From Molanna angustata (lineage: Eukaryota; Arthropoda; Insecta; Trichoptera; Molannidae), in contig OY754970.1 of assembly GCA_963576475.1 (NCBI GenBank), forward strand, positions 42,641,147 through 42,705,146: a stretch of DNA of 64,000 nt. Direction: 5' to 3'. Below, one piece after another: positions 32,640 to 47,089 of this stretch. The notes below the pieces were generated by a model. That model worked only from the letters and a program-made list of their open reading frames with translations, was not told where the DNA came from and made no database searches. The translations under genes and the position numbers were made by a program. The stretch's first letter is position 1; each line of letters begins with the position of its first letter.

Positions 32640-33700
32640 AAATTAAATTTACATTTTTGTTATGGCATATTATTATACAAACAATCCATAAAGGTGCCTC
32701 TCTGTAGTTGTCAATAATAATATTATTAAATTGGTCCCTATATCGTTAGTGCAGTGCAGTAGGTTGGTATAATATATGTAGGTATATATGTATTGTGTGT
32801 GTGATATTGGTAGTGTCTTGTAGTGGGCGACTACTGTGGGAGGTTCGGCCTTCCAACATTTATATCTCCCGCCAAACTACATATGTACATATAATGTATT
32901 ATACTTACTTACTAAGTATCTTCACTTTTATTGTAGGTACCAGCCTACCAATAACAACACTGTCTAGTCGAAATACATATTATTTAATAAAATATTATTG
33001 TAATGTTCTGACACTAAGAGGTCTGTGTTGAGAAGGTCTTAATAATAACCTGAAATGATCTTCCTGTCATGAGAGTTAACTTCCTAGATATTGTTAGTGA
33101 TTAATGCTCTATTTAATTATTTATTATTTCATATTATATCCGAGCAGGCCTATTACGTTTCTTTTATCGCGGCAATATACACAAGTTTTTACGTTACATG
33201 TGTTTCTTATTAGCAGATCGTTATTTATGTTTTCCGCAGACACTAGCCCGCGTAAACTTCCGCGCATTATGTCGAGAAAACCTCCGTTCGCCGTTCGTAA
33301 CGCGGTATTCTGATTGGAGCGAAATACGTATGACATTCGACAGGTGAATTTATTCACAATGTTTTATGCGGCATATCGAGGTGGTGATAAGTTTTGTGTA
33401 AAGACATAAAGCGACGCGACATTCGTTCGATTCACAGATTATATAGTTAGATATGAATTGAAAATAATTTTTTATTGCTCCTGATTCATGAAAATTTCAT
33501 AATTTTCATAATTATTCATAATACGTCTAATTCAGTAACTTTTTAAGAACGTTCCGGCCAAAATAAGTACGTTCCTATTCCATTTAGTCCAAGTTGATAA
33601 TTTATAATGCTGAAATAAGACCGTAAATCTAAAATCTACAATTTTAGTACGTTCTTATTTTATGTAGTTACATTAGTTACTGAATAGGGGGTAAATATCT
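32640..33700. other. Intron sequence with a CpG-richer patch at 33150-33430
   Basis: The patch at about 33230-33430 carries many CG dinucleotides (CCCGCGTAAACTTCCGCG, GCGACGCGACATTCG) in an otherwise CG-poor AT-rich setting. It could be an old repeat or a regulatory element. Short frames on both strands overlap it, but none has a recognisable motif. Confidence 0.4.
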
Positions 33701-33707
33701 CACTCAA

Positions 33708-33909
33708 TATAGTTTGATACCTACTTAATTTACAAACATACATACCATTATGCTGTTTTCATATTATGGTTAGGAAAAACAGACTGACCTCCATACTAAT
33801 CTATCCTGACATACATACCTATATGTTTTATATAGAAAACAAAATATCTTATTATAAATACTATTGCCATTTATTTGACAGTTGGATCTCATGTGTTACA
33901 TGCAACTAG
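33708..33909 (+). mobile_element. Helitron-like element copy H6, 3' fragment
   Basis: Starts within the family body (TAGTTTGATAC) and ends with GACAGTTGGATCTC, hairpin CATGT-GTT-ACATG and CTAG at 33906-33909 followed by T. Confidence 0.75.
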
Positions 33910-34231
33910 TATATAAACTATCGGTTCTCGGTGTTAGTTTGATGACATTTGAATTATGTCGCTATTCACGAAATTGTCAAAAATTTAAAATCATGAATAA
34001 ATAACAAATCAGTTTATTGTGATCGGCTGTGGAACAGATTTTTAGTCCGCGGAACTTGAAGGAACATAAACATAAACCAAAACATAAACCAAAGAGTATA
34101 TAATATCTATCTATGGATATAAACTATGTAAAAACAAATTTGTTTCTTTGAACAAAACACGAATAATCCATTAACTACTTTAGGATTATTAGTAGACCAT
34201 TTACAAACCGTATTTCATTTTTCATATCTAC

Positions 34232-36960
<2,729 letters not shown>

Positions 36961-36966
36961 GTTGGT

Positions 36967-37030
36967 TGAGGCTATTTATTTATTGACCAAACCCAACTGT
37001 TGATACTATAATAGCCTCAAATAAATAGCC
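36967..37030. repeat. Short inverted repeat (12-14 bp stem)
   Basis: GGCTATTTATTT at 36969-36980 is the complement of AAATAAATAGCC at 37019-37030. It lies next to a CG-rich stretch (37031-37200). Confidence 0.5.
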
Positions 37031-37700
37031 TTGTGGCGGCCCATCTCTACGGCCACCAAATGCTTTGAACATCACTACGCGACACGCGCCGCATCGATTT
37101 GTATTGGCGTAGAGCCCTCACTCCCACTCTCATTCAGATTTTCTCAGCCCAGGACGATAGACGAGCGCCGTGACCGTTCTTCAGCATCTCTCCGCGAAAA
37201 TAATATTTAAGTAGTTTTAACAATTGTACCAAATTAAGTCAAAATAGACTGTTTACTGAGTAAGTGCTATTTCAATTATAAATAATCAGTTGCTTCCCTA
37301 AGTATATCGATTGGTAAGGAAGTATTTTATATATAATCATATAATCATTGAACACGCAAATATATCCTTCCGATTTGTTCTGATCTAATATAACCAATTA
37401 ATTTATATTTCATCCTAAATACTTCTTAGCCAAAGCCTCAATCATGAATCAACCAGAGTAAAGTGAATTTTATTAATTTTTGCATTGTATAATATCAATA
37501 GTTTTAAATGACCAACCACAAGAACCTGTAAGCTCCTTCTACATAATTAATCTGTAAATATAAGTAAAAATAGTCATAATAGTCATAATATAGTAAATTC
37601 CCTTACAAGGCGAAATAGGCCTATCGCACATAATAAAATTAATGTAGAATCAAGTGGTTTACCGACTTTTAATTACAAACATCATTTATAATGGAATTCT
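37031..37700. other. CG-rich stretch followed by AT-rich sequence, possible solo LTR
   Basis: 37031-37200 is much more CG-rich than its surroundings (GCGACACGCGCCGCATCG, GACGAGCGCCGTGACC), starts TTGTGGCGGCCC and lies 0.7 kb downstream of host exon 1. It could be an LTR promoter region or an intronic host regulatory element. I cannot identify matching LTR ends or a primer-binding site. Confidence 0.25.
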
Positions 37701-37870
37701 ACAACATAAAACTTCATCGATCAGTATTATTATTATTTTTTTTATTTTTGTCATGTCATTCCCAAACTACAAATTGTATTGTTTACCTTGGAAGAAATTG
37801 TCGTTTGGTAACTAGCCCGCCAGTGTACAAATTATATGTACAAGAAGTTACTAATAAATAAAATATTTAC

Positions 37871-38123
37871 CTTTCCATAAGAGTGTTGTGGTCCTCCCCA
37901 GTGCGTTGTCTCAAGACGGGCGTGTTGCTGCAGACCTTCCTGTGCCCGGCTCCATTCTGTCATTCTTACTCTTGCTCCACCTCCACCTCCACCATCCTCT
38001 TCCTTCCGAACCAACATGCCACCATACAGTACAGTACAGTAACTTCAGAATAAGGTCGATCGTTCGGTGGCGTGATCAGGTCAACTCTAGCTGGAGTTGT
38101 CTCGCAACGCTAGTGTTGATTGC
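37871..38123 (-). CDS. Host gene exon 1: 5' UTR plus first 49 codons
   Basis: On the minus strand an acceptor TTTTTCAG ends at 38124, so a further non-coding exon probably lies upstream. Translation starts at ATG 38017, the first Met after in-frame stops (TAG and two TGA) in the leader, with G at -3. An out-of-frame ATG lies 8 bases upstream at 38025. Coding 38017-37871 gives MLVRKEED, a Gly run (GGGGGG), then MTEWSRAQEGLQQHARLETT and HWGGPQHSYGK, ending in phase 0 at donor AAG|GTAAAT. The exon is clearly richer in G+C than its flanks. The Gly run corresponds to CCACCT repeats on the plus strand and may vary in length between alleles. Family not recognised. Confidence 0.72.
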
Positions 38124-38760
38124 CTGAAAAACATTTAATAAAAATTAGTATAAATTTGAATTGTTTGGTATCTGAATGGGTGAATAATTTCCAATTGAAA
38201 CTTTATCAATACGTTTTATTTTGTTTTTTTTTTAATCATTTCCAATTTACGTATTGATTCTTTTTGTCAACGAACGTCGCAAAAAGATAAAGGTATACAA
38301 TGTATCAATCCGAAAATAATATAAAAATATCGATACAAAAACATTAATAACACAGCACAGGCTCCTTTTTATTATTATTGAAGACATCAGAGAGAAAAAA
38401 ATATACCTACAGAGCTGAAATAAACCAGTGGATTGGTACTAAAAGTGAGATGGAACGGGGGGATCCCTAACACATTCAATGTTTAAATATAAATCGGATA
38501 TTAATAACATACTTCTTGTTCTACGGGTGAGCATTTGGCAAGGATTAGAGTTATCAAGGATTAGAGACGAGTTGAAGTGAGTGTAGAACGAACGAGAAAA
38601 CGTTAGACTTTATTATTTTTTGAATGTCCATTAAGAAACGCATACCCAATTTTTATACGGATTAGATTTAAGTAATAACGTCAATTCGGCGAGGAATTTT
38701 TGACTTCCAATTTCAATTAACTTAAATATTTAAAATAAATAGTTTTCATAATATACTTAC
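38124..38760. other. Sequence 5' of host exon 1, probably a further intron
   Basis: Starts with a polypyrimidine-AG acceptor for exon 1 on the minus strand. Nothing else recognisable; no TATA box or initiator could be assigned. Confidence 0.4.
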
Positions 38761-38772
38761 ATATTTAAAACA

Positions 38773-39633
38773 TTGAACTGGGAAGACAAGGGAATAAAAA
38801 TAAATGGAATAAACACAAATCACCTCCGCTTTGCAGATGACATAGTGCTTATATGTGACGATCTGGAAGAACTCCATATTATGATAAAAGAACTCCACGA
38901 TGCTTCCCTAATGGTCGGCCTGGAAATCAATATTTACATAACGAAAATCATGAGTCCATCTAACAGCACTATCAAAATTGATAATAAAATAATTGAAGCT
39001 GTTGAATAATAAGTTTACGTTGGAAATAAGATAAAATTAAGAAAGGATAACCAGACAGTAGAAATACCCAGAAGGATCGGACTAGGTTGGACAGCCTTTG
39101 GGAAACTTAAACATGTCCTAAAAAACAGAGATATTCGCACATGTCTTAAAAGAAAAGTGTTTGAAACATGTATCCTGCCTGTGCTTACGTATGGTCTGGA
39201 AACTATCACGCTAACTGCGAGGACCATACATAAGCTAAAATGTACTCAGAGATCCATGGAAAGGCAAATGATAGGCGTAAATCTAAGAGACAAAATTAGA
39301 AACGAAGAAATCAGACGCCAGACAAAAGTTGTTGATGTCATGGATCGAGTTGCAAAACTTAAATGGCAATGGGCAGGTCATGTTGCCAGACAGTTTACGG
39401 ACAGATGGGCATCCAGAATTCTAAATTGGAGACCTTGGGATATGAAAAGGGAAATAGGCTGGCCCCAGAAAAGATGGGCCGATTATATTGTTCCTGTCGC
39501 TGGAAGCAGATGGGTTCAAAAAGCTCAAAAAAAAAGACGAGTGGAAGCTCTTCGAAGAGGCCTACACCCAGCAGTGGAGAGATGGCTGAGAAAGAAGAGA
39601 ATGAGAATATACTTACATGAAACATTTAATTAA
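38773..39633 (+). pseudogene. RTE-like LINE reverse transcriptase, C-terminal half, broken
   Basis: First frame (38773-39009) has LRFADDIVLI, the RT catalytic box, then LMVGLEINIYITKIM. It meets two consecutive stops at 39007-39012. After a frame change, 39157-39633 reads VFETCILPVLTYGLETITLT, KWQWAGHVARQ, WASRILNWRP, and ends near 39633. The pattern FADD...LPVLTYG.ET....W.GH..R is that of insect RTE-related elements. The 5' part and endonuclease are absent. Confidence 0.82.
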
Positions 39634-39639
39634 ATTAAT

Positions 39640-40595
39640 TACAAATCAATTATACGAATAATATATAAGTAGGTACATATAATTGTTTCTGGTAATATAT
39701 TAATGTATTTTTAAAACAACGTGTACTTTTTGACATTAGTGTTGATTATTGATTCAATTTTCATTTCGAACCATTCGAAAAATATTCAAATACGTTATAT
39801 TGATTGCCACCAAATTTTCGTGGCGGTGTGTACCAAAAAATATTATTTTTGTCATGTCTATGACTTAATATCGCGCTGCAGTCGCTTCTCAACTTCTCAA
39901 TAGTAAAATATAAGTTCGATAAGGTCTCCATAATAAATCTTTAATTATTCCGATGTCTGTTGAGGATAATTAAATCATGGATGTATGTAGTTATACAATT
40001 ATGTGGTTTATAGAAGGATCTGTTGATGTAAGAAGTTTATAATATATTACATATGTTTCTGAGAATATTCTCCAATGCGCCCACAATCCTAGGCCCACCA
40101 CAACCAGATTTGTTTGACCAATAAACTGATACTTAATCGAATTTCCCCGTGGCTGCTTGTCCAACATGTTTTATGAAGAATAAAATATAATTATATTACC
40201 AACATATTTCAACTTACACCAATAATTATTACAATTAATGTTTTCAAGGATTATTCTTAAATTATCAACATTAAAAACACCAACGCGACCAAAACCTAAC
40301 ATAATATGACGTCCTTAACACACAAATATTACCTTCCTACTTCATTTTTGTTGTGATCACATATTTATGTGTTTTATACTCAGAATTTAGAGCAATATTA
40401 TTTATTATATTAATCATCACAAAGTCTTCATATATAAGTTTGGTGAAATGCATTCAGTGATTGAAATTTCTCATTCTTTTTATGCAGCTGAATTATGTTT
40501 TATTAACAAATAGTAAAGTACATAGTTTGTTATTATTTGGATAGAAACATAAATATAAAAATTCATTCATACCTACATATGTAACAATATTGTAT
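39640..40595. other. AT-rich sequence, no gene seen
   Basis: No repeat family or coding motif recognised. Confidence 0.5.
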
Positions 40596-40619
40596 AACAA
40601 TAACAGAAATTGAACTAAA

Positions 40620-40885
40620 ATTTCGAGACGAAGTTGGGATATTATTATTTTTCTTATTGTTCTTATTTTCAGGTGAATTGTTACACATATTTCAAATATA
40701 TGGAACTTTCAAAAATTACATTGACAAGGCAACTCAATAAGAAGGCATAATTGGTGAACGTTGCGCAAGCGCATAAAGTGATCATGTAAACAAGCTGAAG
40801 ACAGGTCGTAAACCCTGTAAGTGCCTTGAGTTCCTGGTTCTTCTATAATATCCCACAACTTCGTCTCTATTGAGATGTTAAAAAG
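40620..40885. mobile_element. MITE with 'ATCTCAATAGAGACGAAGTTG' type TIRs, copy 1
   Basis: The left end CGAGACGAAGTTGGGATAT is complementary to the right end ATCCCACAACTTCGTCTC, which continues TATTGAGAT. The interior contains AAGGCATAATTGGTGAACG and TTGCGCAAGCGCATAAAGTG, repeated at 43862-43905. A minimal TIR-only relic is at 63713-63747. Confidence 0.65.
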
Positions 40886-41084
40886 TTTGTCAGTAAAAAA
40901 TATGATTGGAATTTGTAATATAGAGTTGTGTTATAGTTATAGTAGGTATGATTGAGTTTAAATAGTTGAATGGTTGGGAAATGAAAAGGTTTTTTTATAA
41001 TCACTTTAATATATTACAGAAAAACCAAACAATATTCTTAATCGTGATTTTATGTAATTATGGAAATGTTTCGTGGATAGAATG

Positions 41085-41315
41085 GGCGAAGACAGAGTAC
41101 CAAAGTGTGAATGCTATGTGCAAGCTCATTTCTATGGTGCAAGCCTTAAAGTAGACCGAACGTTGGTAGACCCAAACTCCGATGGCTGTATGGCGTGCAG
41201 GGGGATGGTGTAAGGGACTGGAGGAACACATGCCAGGATAGAGTAAGGGCAGTGAGGTGGCGAGGAATTCTGGTGGAGGGCAAGGCTCACAACGGGTTGT
41301 GGAGCCACTGATGAT
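41085..41315 (+). pseudogene. Non-LTR retrotransposon C-terminal tail
   Basis: A frame reads WLYGVQGDGVRDWRNTCQDR and then VRAVRWRGILVEGKAHNGLW, SH, stop, with a (GAT)n end (TGATGATGATGG). The W...A..R..WR..L..AKAH.GL ending is typical of RTE/R1-like ORF2 C-termini. Upstream frames are decayed. Confidence 0.65.
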
Positions 41316-41432
41316 GATGGAGTCCTTTTAACAAGTGACAGTTTCAAACAATGCAAAATAAATCGTTATGTTAACAATGATGCAAATAATTTTTAGCATG
41401 TTATGATGTATAGGTACCTATACCTAATAGGT

Positions 41433-42046
41433 CAGTGATGGACAAACTTTTTAAGGAGAGGGCCAGATAAAATAAAAAAAATATCTAGGCGGGCCGAAAA
41501 AAAATGAACAAAACAGATTTCTATAAGTGATAAACTTTATTTTTGATTTTTACGTCACACACAACTTATATTATATAGATTATACTTGTATATATTATAA
41601 GATAAAAAATTACAAAAATTGATTATTCTTTAGAAGAATATGACTCATGTGACAGATGAAACTGTGACCGAGCTTCTAAAAATTGTTCATAATCTGGGAT
41701 GATCTGATTCGCAGTAGTGAAGCTAAATGGTGGTCAGTCAATCGGTTTCGGATGTTTTTCTGAAGCTTCATAGCAGAAAACACATGTTCACAGATGTAGG
41801 AAGATGCACATATCGCTATTATCTTCTAAGCGTGAGATTTCGGGTTTGGGAAACTTGATCTTGACAGGGCCTTGTAGAACTCAATTTTAGAAACGTTGAG
41901 AAATAGTTGCTTCAATTCAACGCAGAAAATACATTTTTTCCTATTCTAGGTGTAATTTTAGGGTTTATTCGAAATCATGTCGCGGGCCGGATTGACTACC
42001 CCGAAGGGCCGCATTTGGCCCGCGGGCCGTACTTTGCCCATGACTG
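41433..42046 (-). mobile_element. hAT element, internally deleted, with 8-bp target duplication
   Basis: TIRs CAGTGATGGACAAAC and (reverse) CAGTCATGGGCAAAG, both followed by GGCC-rich subterminal sequence. The exact 8-bp duplication TAATAGGT flanks it at 41425-41432 and 42047-42054. CAGTG.TGGGCAAA TIRs are common for hAT elements of the Zaphod/ZBED type. The minus strand still encodes part of a transposase. Confidence 0.92.
41610..41825 (-). pseudogene. hAT transposase C-terminal dimerisation domain remnant
   Basis: The minus-strand frame reads ICASSYICEHVFSAMKLQKN and IRNRLTDHHLASLLRI. This matches the hAT C-terminal domain (hATC) pattern S..CE..FS.MK..K...RNRLTDEHL..LL. Everything upstream (BED finger, RNase H-like core) is deleted. 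Confidence 0.78.
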
Positions 42047-42185
42047 TAATAGGTAGAAGGTGTTGCACAAAATAAAACAATCTTAACTGAAATTCGCTAT
42101 AGATATCGTGAATGTGACAGAATTGACTAATACCTACTGTATTTTGTGTTAATTATTTTTTATTTTACGTCAAATAATTATTTAA

Positions 42186-43650
42186 CATGCACCCAAATAA
42201 CAGAATATTAATCATCTCACAAATCCAGACTGAAAACACAATTAAAAACTTAATGAATATGTCCGTGAGTAAGATAGGTGGTGATATCCTGCCACGACAC
42301 AAGCATAGTTCACCTATAGCACAAGCATGTGCTTAATTTAGAAATTTAACATGCACCCAAATAACAGAATATTAATCATCTCACAAATCCAGACTGAAAA
42401 CACAATTAAAAACTTAATGAATATGTCCGTGAGTAAGATAGGTGGTGATATCCTGCCACGACACAAGCATAGTTCACCTATAGCACAAGCATGTGCTTAA
42501 TTTAGAAATTTAACATGCACCCAAATAACAGAATATTAATCATCTCACAAATCCAGACTGAAAACACAATTAAAAACTTAATGAATATGTCCGTGAGTAA
42601 GATAGGTGGTGATATCCTGCCACGACACAAGCATAGTTCACCTATAGCACAAGCATGTGCTTAATTTAGAAATTTAACATGCACCCAAATAACAGAATAT
42701 TAATCATCTCACAAATCCAGACTGAAAACACAATTAAAAACTTAATGAATATGTCCGTGAGTAAGATAGGTGGTGATATCCTGCCACGACACAAGCATAG
42801 TTCACCTATAGCACAAGCATGTGCTTAATTTAGAAATTTAACATGCACCCAAATAACAGAATATTAATCATCTCACAAATCCAGACTGAAAACACAATTA
42901 AAAACTTAATGAATATGTCCGTGAGTAAGATAGGTGGTGATATCCTGCCACGACACAAGCATAGTTCACCTATAGCACAAGCATGTGCTTAATTTAGAAA
43001 TTTAACATGCACCCAAATAACAGAATATTAATCATCTCACAAATCCAGACTGAAAACACAATTAAAAACTTAATGAATATGTCCGTGAGTAAGATAGGTG
43101 GTGATATCTTGCCACGACACAAGCATAGTTCACCTATAGCACAAGCATGTGCTTAATTTAGAAATTTAACATGCACCCAAATAACAGAATATTAATCATC
43201 TCACAAATCCAGACTGAAAACACAATTAAAAACTTAATGAATATGTCCGTGAGTAAGATAGGTGGTGATATCCTGCCACGACACAAGCATAGTTCACCTA
43301 TAGCACAAGCATGTGCTTAATTTAGAAATTTAACATGCACCCAAATAACAGAATATTAATCATCTCACAAATCCAGACTGAAAACACAATTAAAAACTTA
43401 ATGAATATGTCCGTGAGTAAGATAGGTGGTGATATCCTGCCACGACACAAGCATAGTTCACCTATAGCACAAGCATGTGCTTAATTTAGAAATTTAACAT
43501 GCACCCAAATAACAGAATATTAATCATCTCACAAATCCAGACTGAAAACACAATTAAAAACTTAATGAATATGTCCGTGAGTAAGATAGGTGGTGATATC
43601 CTGCCACGACACAAGCATAGTTCACCTATAGCACAAGCATGTGCTTTATT
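42186..43650. repeat. Satellite-like tandem repeat, 164-bp unit, 9 copies, made of SINE pieces
   Basis: The word CATGCACCCAAATAACAG recurs at 164-bp steps from 42186 to 43498. Copies are nearly identical; copy 6 has TATCTTGCC for TATCCTGCC. Half of the unit is SINE family C 3' body in reverse (complement of GTGTTTTCAGTCTG and GGGTGCGTGTTAAAT). The other half is SINE family A (CCTGCCACGAC, GTTCACCTATAGCACAAGC). The last copy changes to TTTATTTAGAAATCG and leaves the array. Confidence 0.95.
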
Positions 43651-43784
43651 TAGAAATCGTATGAGGATTTACAGATATTTACTTGTTGTAAGGACATATT
43701 CAATCTTTTTTTTAATTTTTTTTTTATTATTGCTGTAAGAATGTTGTTCATAATTTCACCCATAGATGGCTGTAGTAAAAATTC

Positions 43785-44010
43785 CTTATTTTCAAGCGAA
43801 AAGAATTTCAGTATTACAATATATAGAACTTTCAAAATTGAATTGATAGGGATCTCATTAAAAAGGCATAATTGGTGAACGTTGCGCAAGCGCATAAAGT
43901 GATCACGTAAACCAGCCGATGACAGGTCGTAAGTCCTGTAGGTGCCTTGATTTCCCGGTTCTCCTACAGTAAATATTCCAACTTCGTCTCTATTGAGATC
44001 ATTAAAAATC
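43785..44010. mobile_element. MITE copy 2 of the 40620-40885 family, left end lost
   Basis: AAGGCATAATTGGTGAACG, GCGCATAAAGTGATCACG and GACAGGTCGTAAGTCCTG match copy 1 in order. The right TIR CAACTTCGTCTCTATTGAGA ends near 44000. The left TIR is not found. Confidence 0.65.
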
Positions 44011-45690
44011 TGTTAAAAAATACTTTTACATTATTTTAACTATTGAATAAACAAACTTGTGCTATATAGGTAGGTGTACGAAATTGGTTGAATAGATTAC
44101 TATGTACCATTATGCCGATGACAAATCCATGTATTATCCCGGAAATATGACTATTTTATAAAAGATAAATGATACATATGCGCTTATATATACATAGGTA
44201 TATTATATATGTAGGTATGCATTTGCACGTCACTGGAATATTCAATGAGTCAATAAGTTCAATAATATGAAATGAATCTAAATATCTACACGGTCAATAA
44301 AACGATAGGTAGGTACTATATACTTGCAACCCATGAAATATTTAAATCTACGTGTTTAGGTAGGTATATAAAGACTACTTATCTTCATACGATAATTTTC
44401 ATACGTACGCACAACTTGGGCAACTGATCGATCATTCTGCATAGGGGTAAATATAATACTTTTATTGGTTAGGTACCTAACTATGTACTCAATAATAATT
44501 ATTGGAAAATAATGTGAAATACAAAGAGGTTGTCGGACAACAGAGATCTGTGGAGTAGGTACCTACCTACCTACCTACCTACTTTACCTACCTACCTACA
44601 TATACTCGGTGTAAACCAATTTTAGGATTGTACCTAAACCAGTTGAAGATGAAATGGATGTATTTTTTAAAAATTAATTCTATGGAGAAAATTGAAGTAG
44701 GTACCTACCCACTCTTCTTGTCATCGTCCGTAAAGTTTTGCGTATTGATGGCCTTTTAGACTGATCTAAAATATTGTCTCTTCAGAGGAGAGTGGAGTAT
44801 AGCATTCAGGTTGAGCATTTTTTGAGACCTAAAGACTATTAATAGCACACGGCAGACAAACTAGATCAGTGACTAATAAACTTTTACGCACTAACAAATT
44901 CTACAATAACTATGGACGTAGAACCGACGATGTGTTGCTGCCCAAGGTCTGTCTGGAACCCCATGCTTGCCAGTTTGAAGCAGTGTGAATTCATCGAGGA
45001 ATTCAAAAAGAAAGACAAAGGATATATATTACACAAAAATCCTCGATGGTTAATCTAGGGGTTGGACACGGGTTGTTCCGGAATTTGTAGGGCGGAAAAT
45101 TGAGTATTATACATACATACATATACAATATTAGTTTTTACCTAATTGTATTAGTTTATATATATATATATACATAATATATTTTTTGCATATTATAATA
45201 TTGTTATTATCAAAATCACAACCAAAAATCCCCTTAAGGGATTAGGCAAAATAACATGAATATTGTAATTATATTTTATTGATAAAATGAAATGAAAAAA
45301 AATATAAAAATATAGTGAACATTATCGTTAAACAATGTATTGCAGATTGCAGAAAGTAAAGGTCCTTAACTCAGTTAGTGTATGTATACTTATACTGCAG
45401 CGCTGACCAACAGCTGATAGGTAGGTATGGTATATTACCTTTAGGTAGATATAGATGACCTGGTGGTGAGTGTCAAGCTGTAAGACACGAATTGAAGGTC
45501 ATCAGGATTGTTGAGTAAGGAAAGAAGGGAAGGGGACTGCAGAGACAGTCGTCATATTATTATGACCATTGTCATGCACCTTTGAATATTGTTATTGTTA
45601 GATAGACATTATATACCTACAACTACATAGAATATTTTGTTTTTTCTTGTTAAAGTAATTTTTGTAAATGCTCAGATGAGCGTCATCGAA
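44011..45690. other. AT-rich sequence, no gene seen
   Basis: Long GTAGGTACCTAC-word clusters (44555-44605). 44750-45060 is somewhat more balanced in composition and may be a very decayed retroelement, but no motif is readable. Confidence 0.45.
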
Positions 45691-45694
45691 ATTG

Positions 45695-46130
45695 TAAATT
45701 CTTCTTCTTTTTTGCCATTATCCTGTCTTATTCGGGATCAGCCCTCCTGGTACGTAATCGTCAGGACATTGTCCTGCAATGGGACGTCGAGGTATCGATG
45801 CTGTCCCCCTGAAGTTCCTTTTACCTACATATATGCTATACTATAGATCACCAAGTTGCCCTTCCTTGCTGAATACTTGGTAGGTATGTTAAGGTTCTTT
45901 CTATCGACGTGATTTTCACATGACCATACCTATACGCAGTCTTGTTTCTTTTTTTTGTTCGCTATCGATGCCACTCGTACATAGATTTTTCTGATTTTAT
46001 CAGTTCTTGTAACACCGCCGGCCCATCTATGCATTTTCATTTCGGCGGTGTGAAGTTTTTGTTGGTGGTATTTCTAGGTGGTTCATCTGAACTCAACTCC
46101 ATACAACATCGCCGGTCTGACTCTGATTTT
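45695..46130 (-). pseudogene. Probable LINE 3' end, decayed
   Basis: The complement ends with a (GAA)n-like tail after GGACAATGTCCTGACGATTA and TCCCGAATAAGACAGGATAA. The segment at 45960-46130 (complement of CGCTATCGATGCCACTCG) resembles RTE-type 3' sequence. No continuous frame remains. Confidence 0.4.
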
Positions 46131-46330
46131 TTTAGAAAGAAGATATTTACCATAGCTTAGTTATATGGAGAAGATGTATCACGCGACACCTACATATTTG
46201 AAATATCAAAACTGGGAGGGAATAAAAAAATCTTTAATAAATACATTTGTAGGTAGGTACCTATTTTGTTTTCTAACATTGAATATTGTTGAATATATCT
46301 TTGGAATATTTAGAGTTAATAAAAACTTTA

Positions 46331-46420
46331 AATGGGTCTGTGACAGAGATAGATAATCCCGAAGATACGGGTTCGAATCTCGCTTCGACCGATTTCGTTC
46401 ACCTAAAGCAAGTGGACACA
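46331..46420 (+). mobile_element. SINE family A partial copy
   Basis: Box B GGGTTCGAATCTCGCTTCG, then ACCGATTTCGTTCACCTA, with a damaged box A half (GGGTCTGTGACAGAGATAG). The body is truncated. Confidence 0.6.
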
Positions 46421-46600
46421 ATAAGGTCACCCTTTCTTTGAACTCAAATATTTCTAAAGTATGACTTTGGAATAAAATGGATCCAATTGTTTTAGGTGTG
46501 TAGTTTATGTTTCAGTATTACGCTTAAACTGAAAAAAATCTCCTTAAATCTCGAATGCCTGAGACATGGCAACACGGCCTTATTATATGATATGGATAAA

Positions 46601-46869
46601 GTAATAATAACCAATATTGTTGTCAGCACTCGTAGTAATAACCAATATTGTTGTCAGCACTCGTAGTAATAACCAATATTGTTGTCAGCACTCGTAGTAA
46701 TAACCAATATTGTTGTCAGCACTCGTAGTAATAACCAATATTGTTGTCAGCACTCGTAGTAATAACCAATATTGTTGTCAGCACTTGTAGTAATAACCAA
46801 TATTGTTGTCAACACTCGTAGTAATAACCAATATTGTTGTCAGCACTCGTAGTAATAACCAATATTGTT
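46601..46869. repeat. Tandem repeat, 31-bp unit, 8 full copies plus a partial
   Basis: AACCAATATTGTTGTCAGC followed by ACTCGTAGTAAT, repeated at 31-bp steps from about 46611 to 46859. Three single-base variants (ACTTG, TCAACA, final TTTTCT). Confidence 0.97.
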
Positions 46870-47089
46870 TTCTTTTTGTGAGAATTGTGAGCTGGATGTC
46901 TGTCGATGTACCCTTTTAAAAAAATAAAAAATAAAAGTAAGGCCAAGTTATTTTTCTCCATTATTTGAAGCTCGTAGAATCATAATATCCGGTAAAAAAA
47001 TAAAAAAACACCATTTAATATTATAGAATTATTTTATTCAATTCACTTTTGTGCGAAATTATATATTTTTAATAAATAATACCTCGAAT

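Noticed and set aside
37031..37200. Host promoter at the CG-rich stretch
   Set aside because: It lies downstream of exon 1 inside the intron, and no initiator or TATA arrangement could be shown. Recorded only as a possible LTR or regulatory element.
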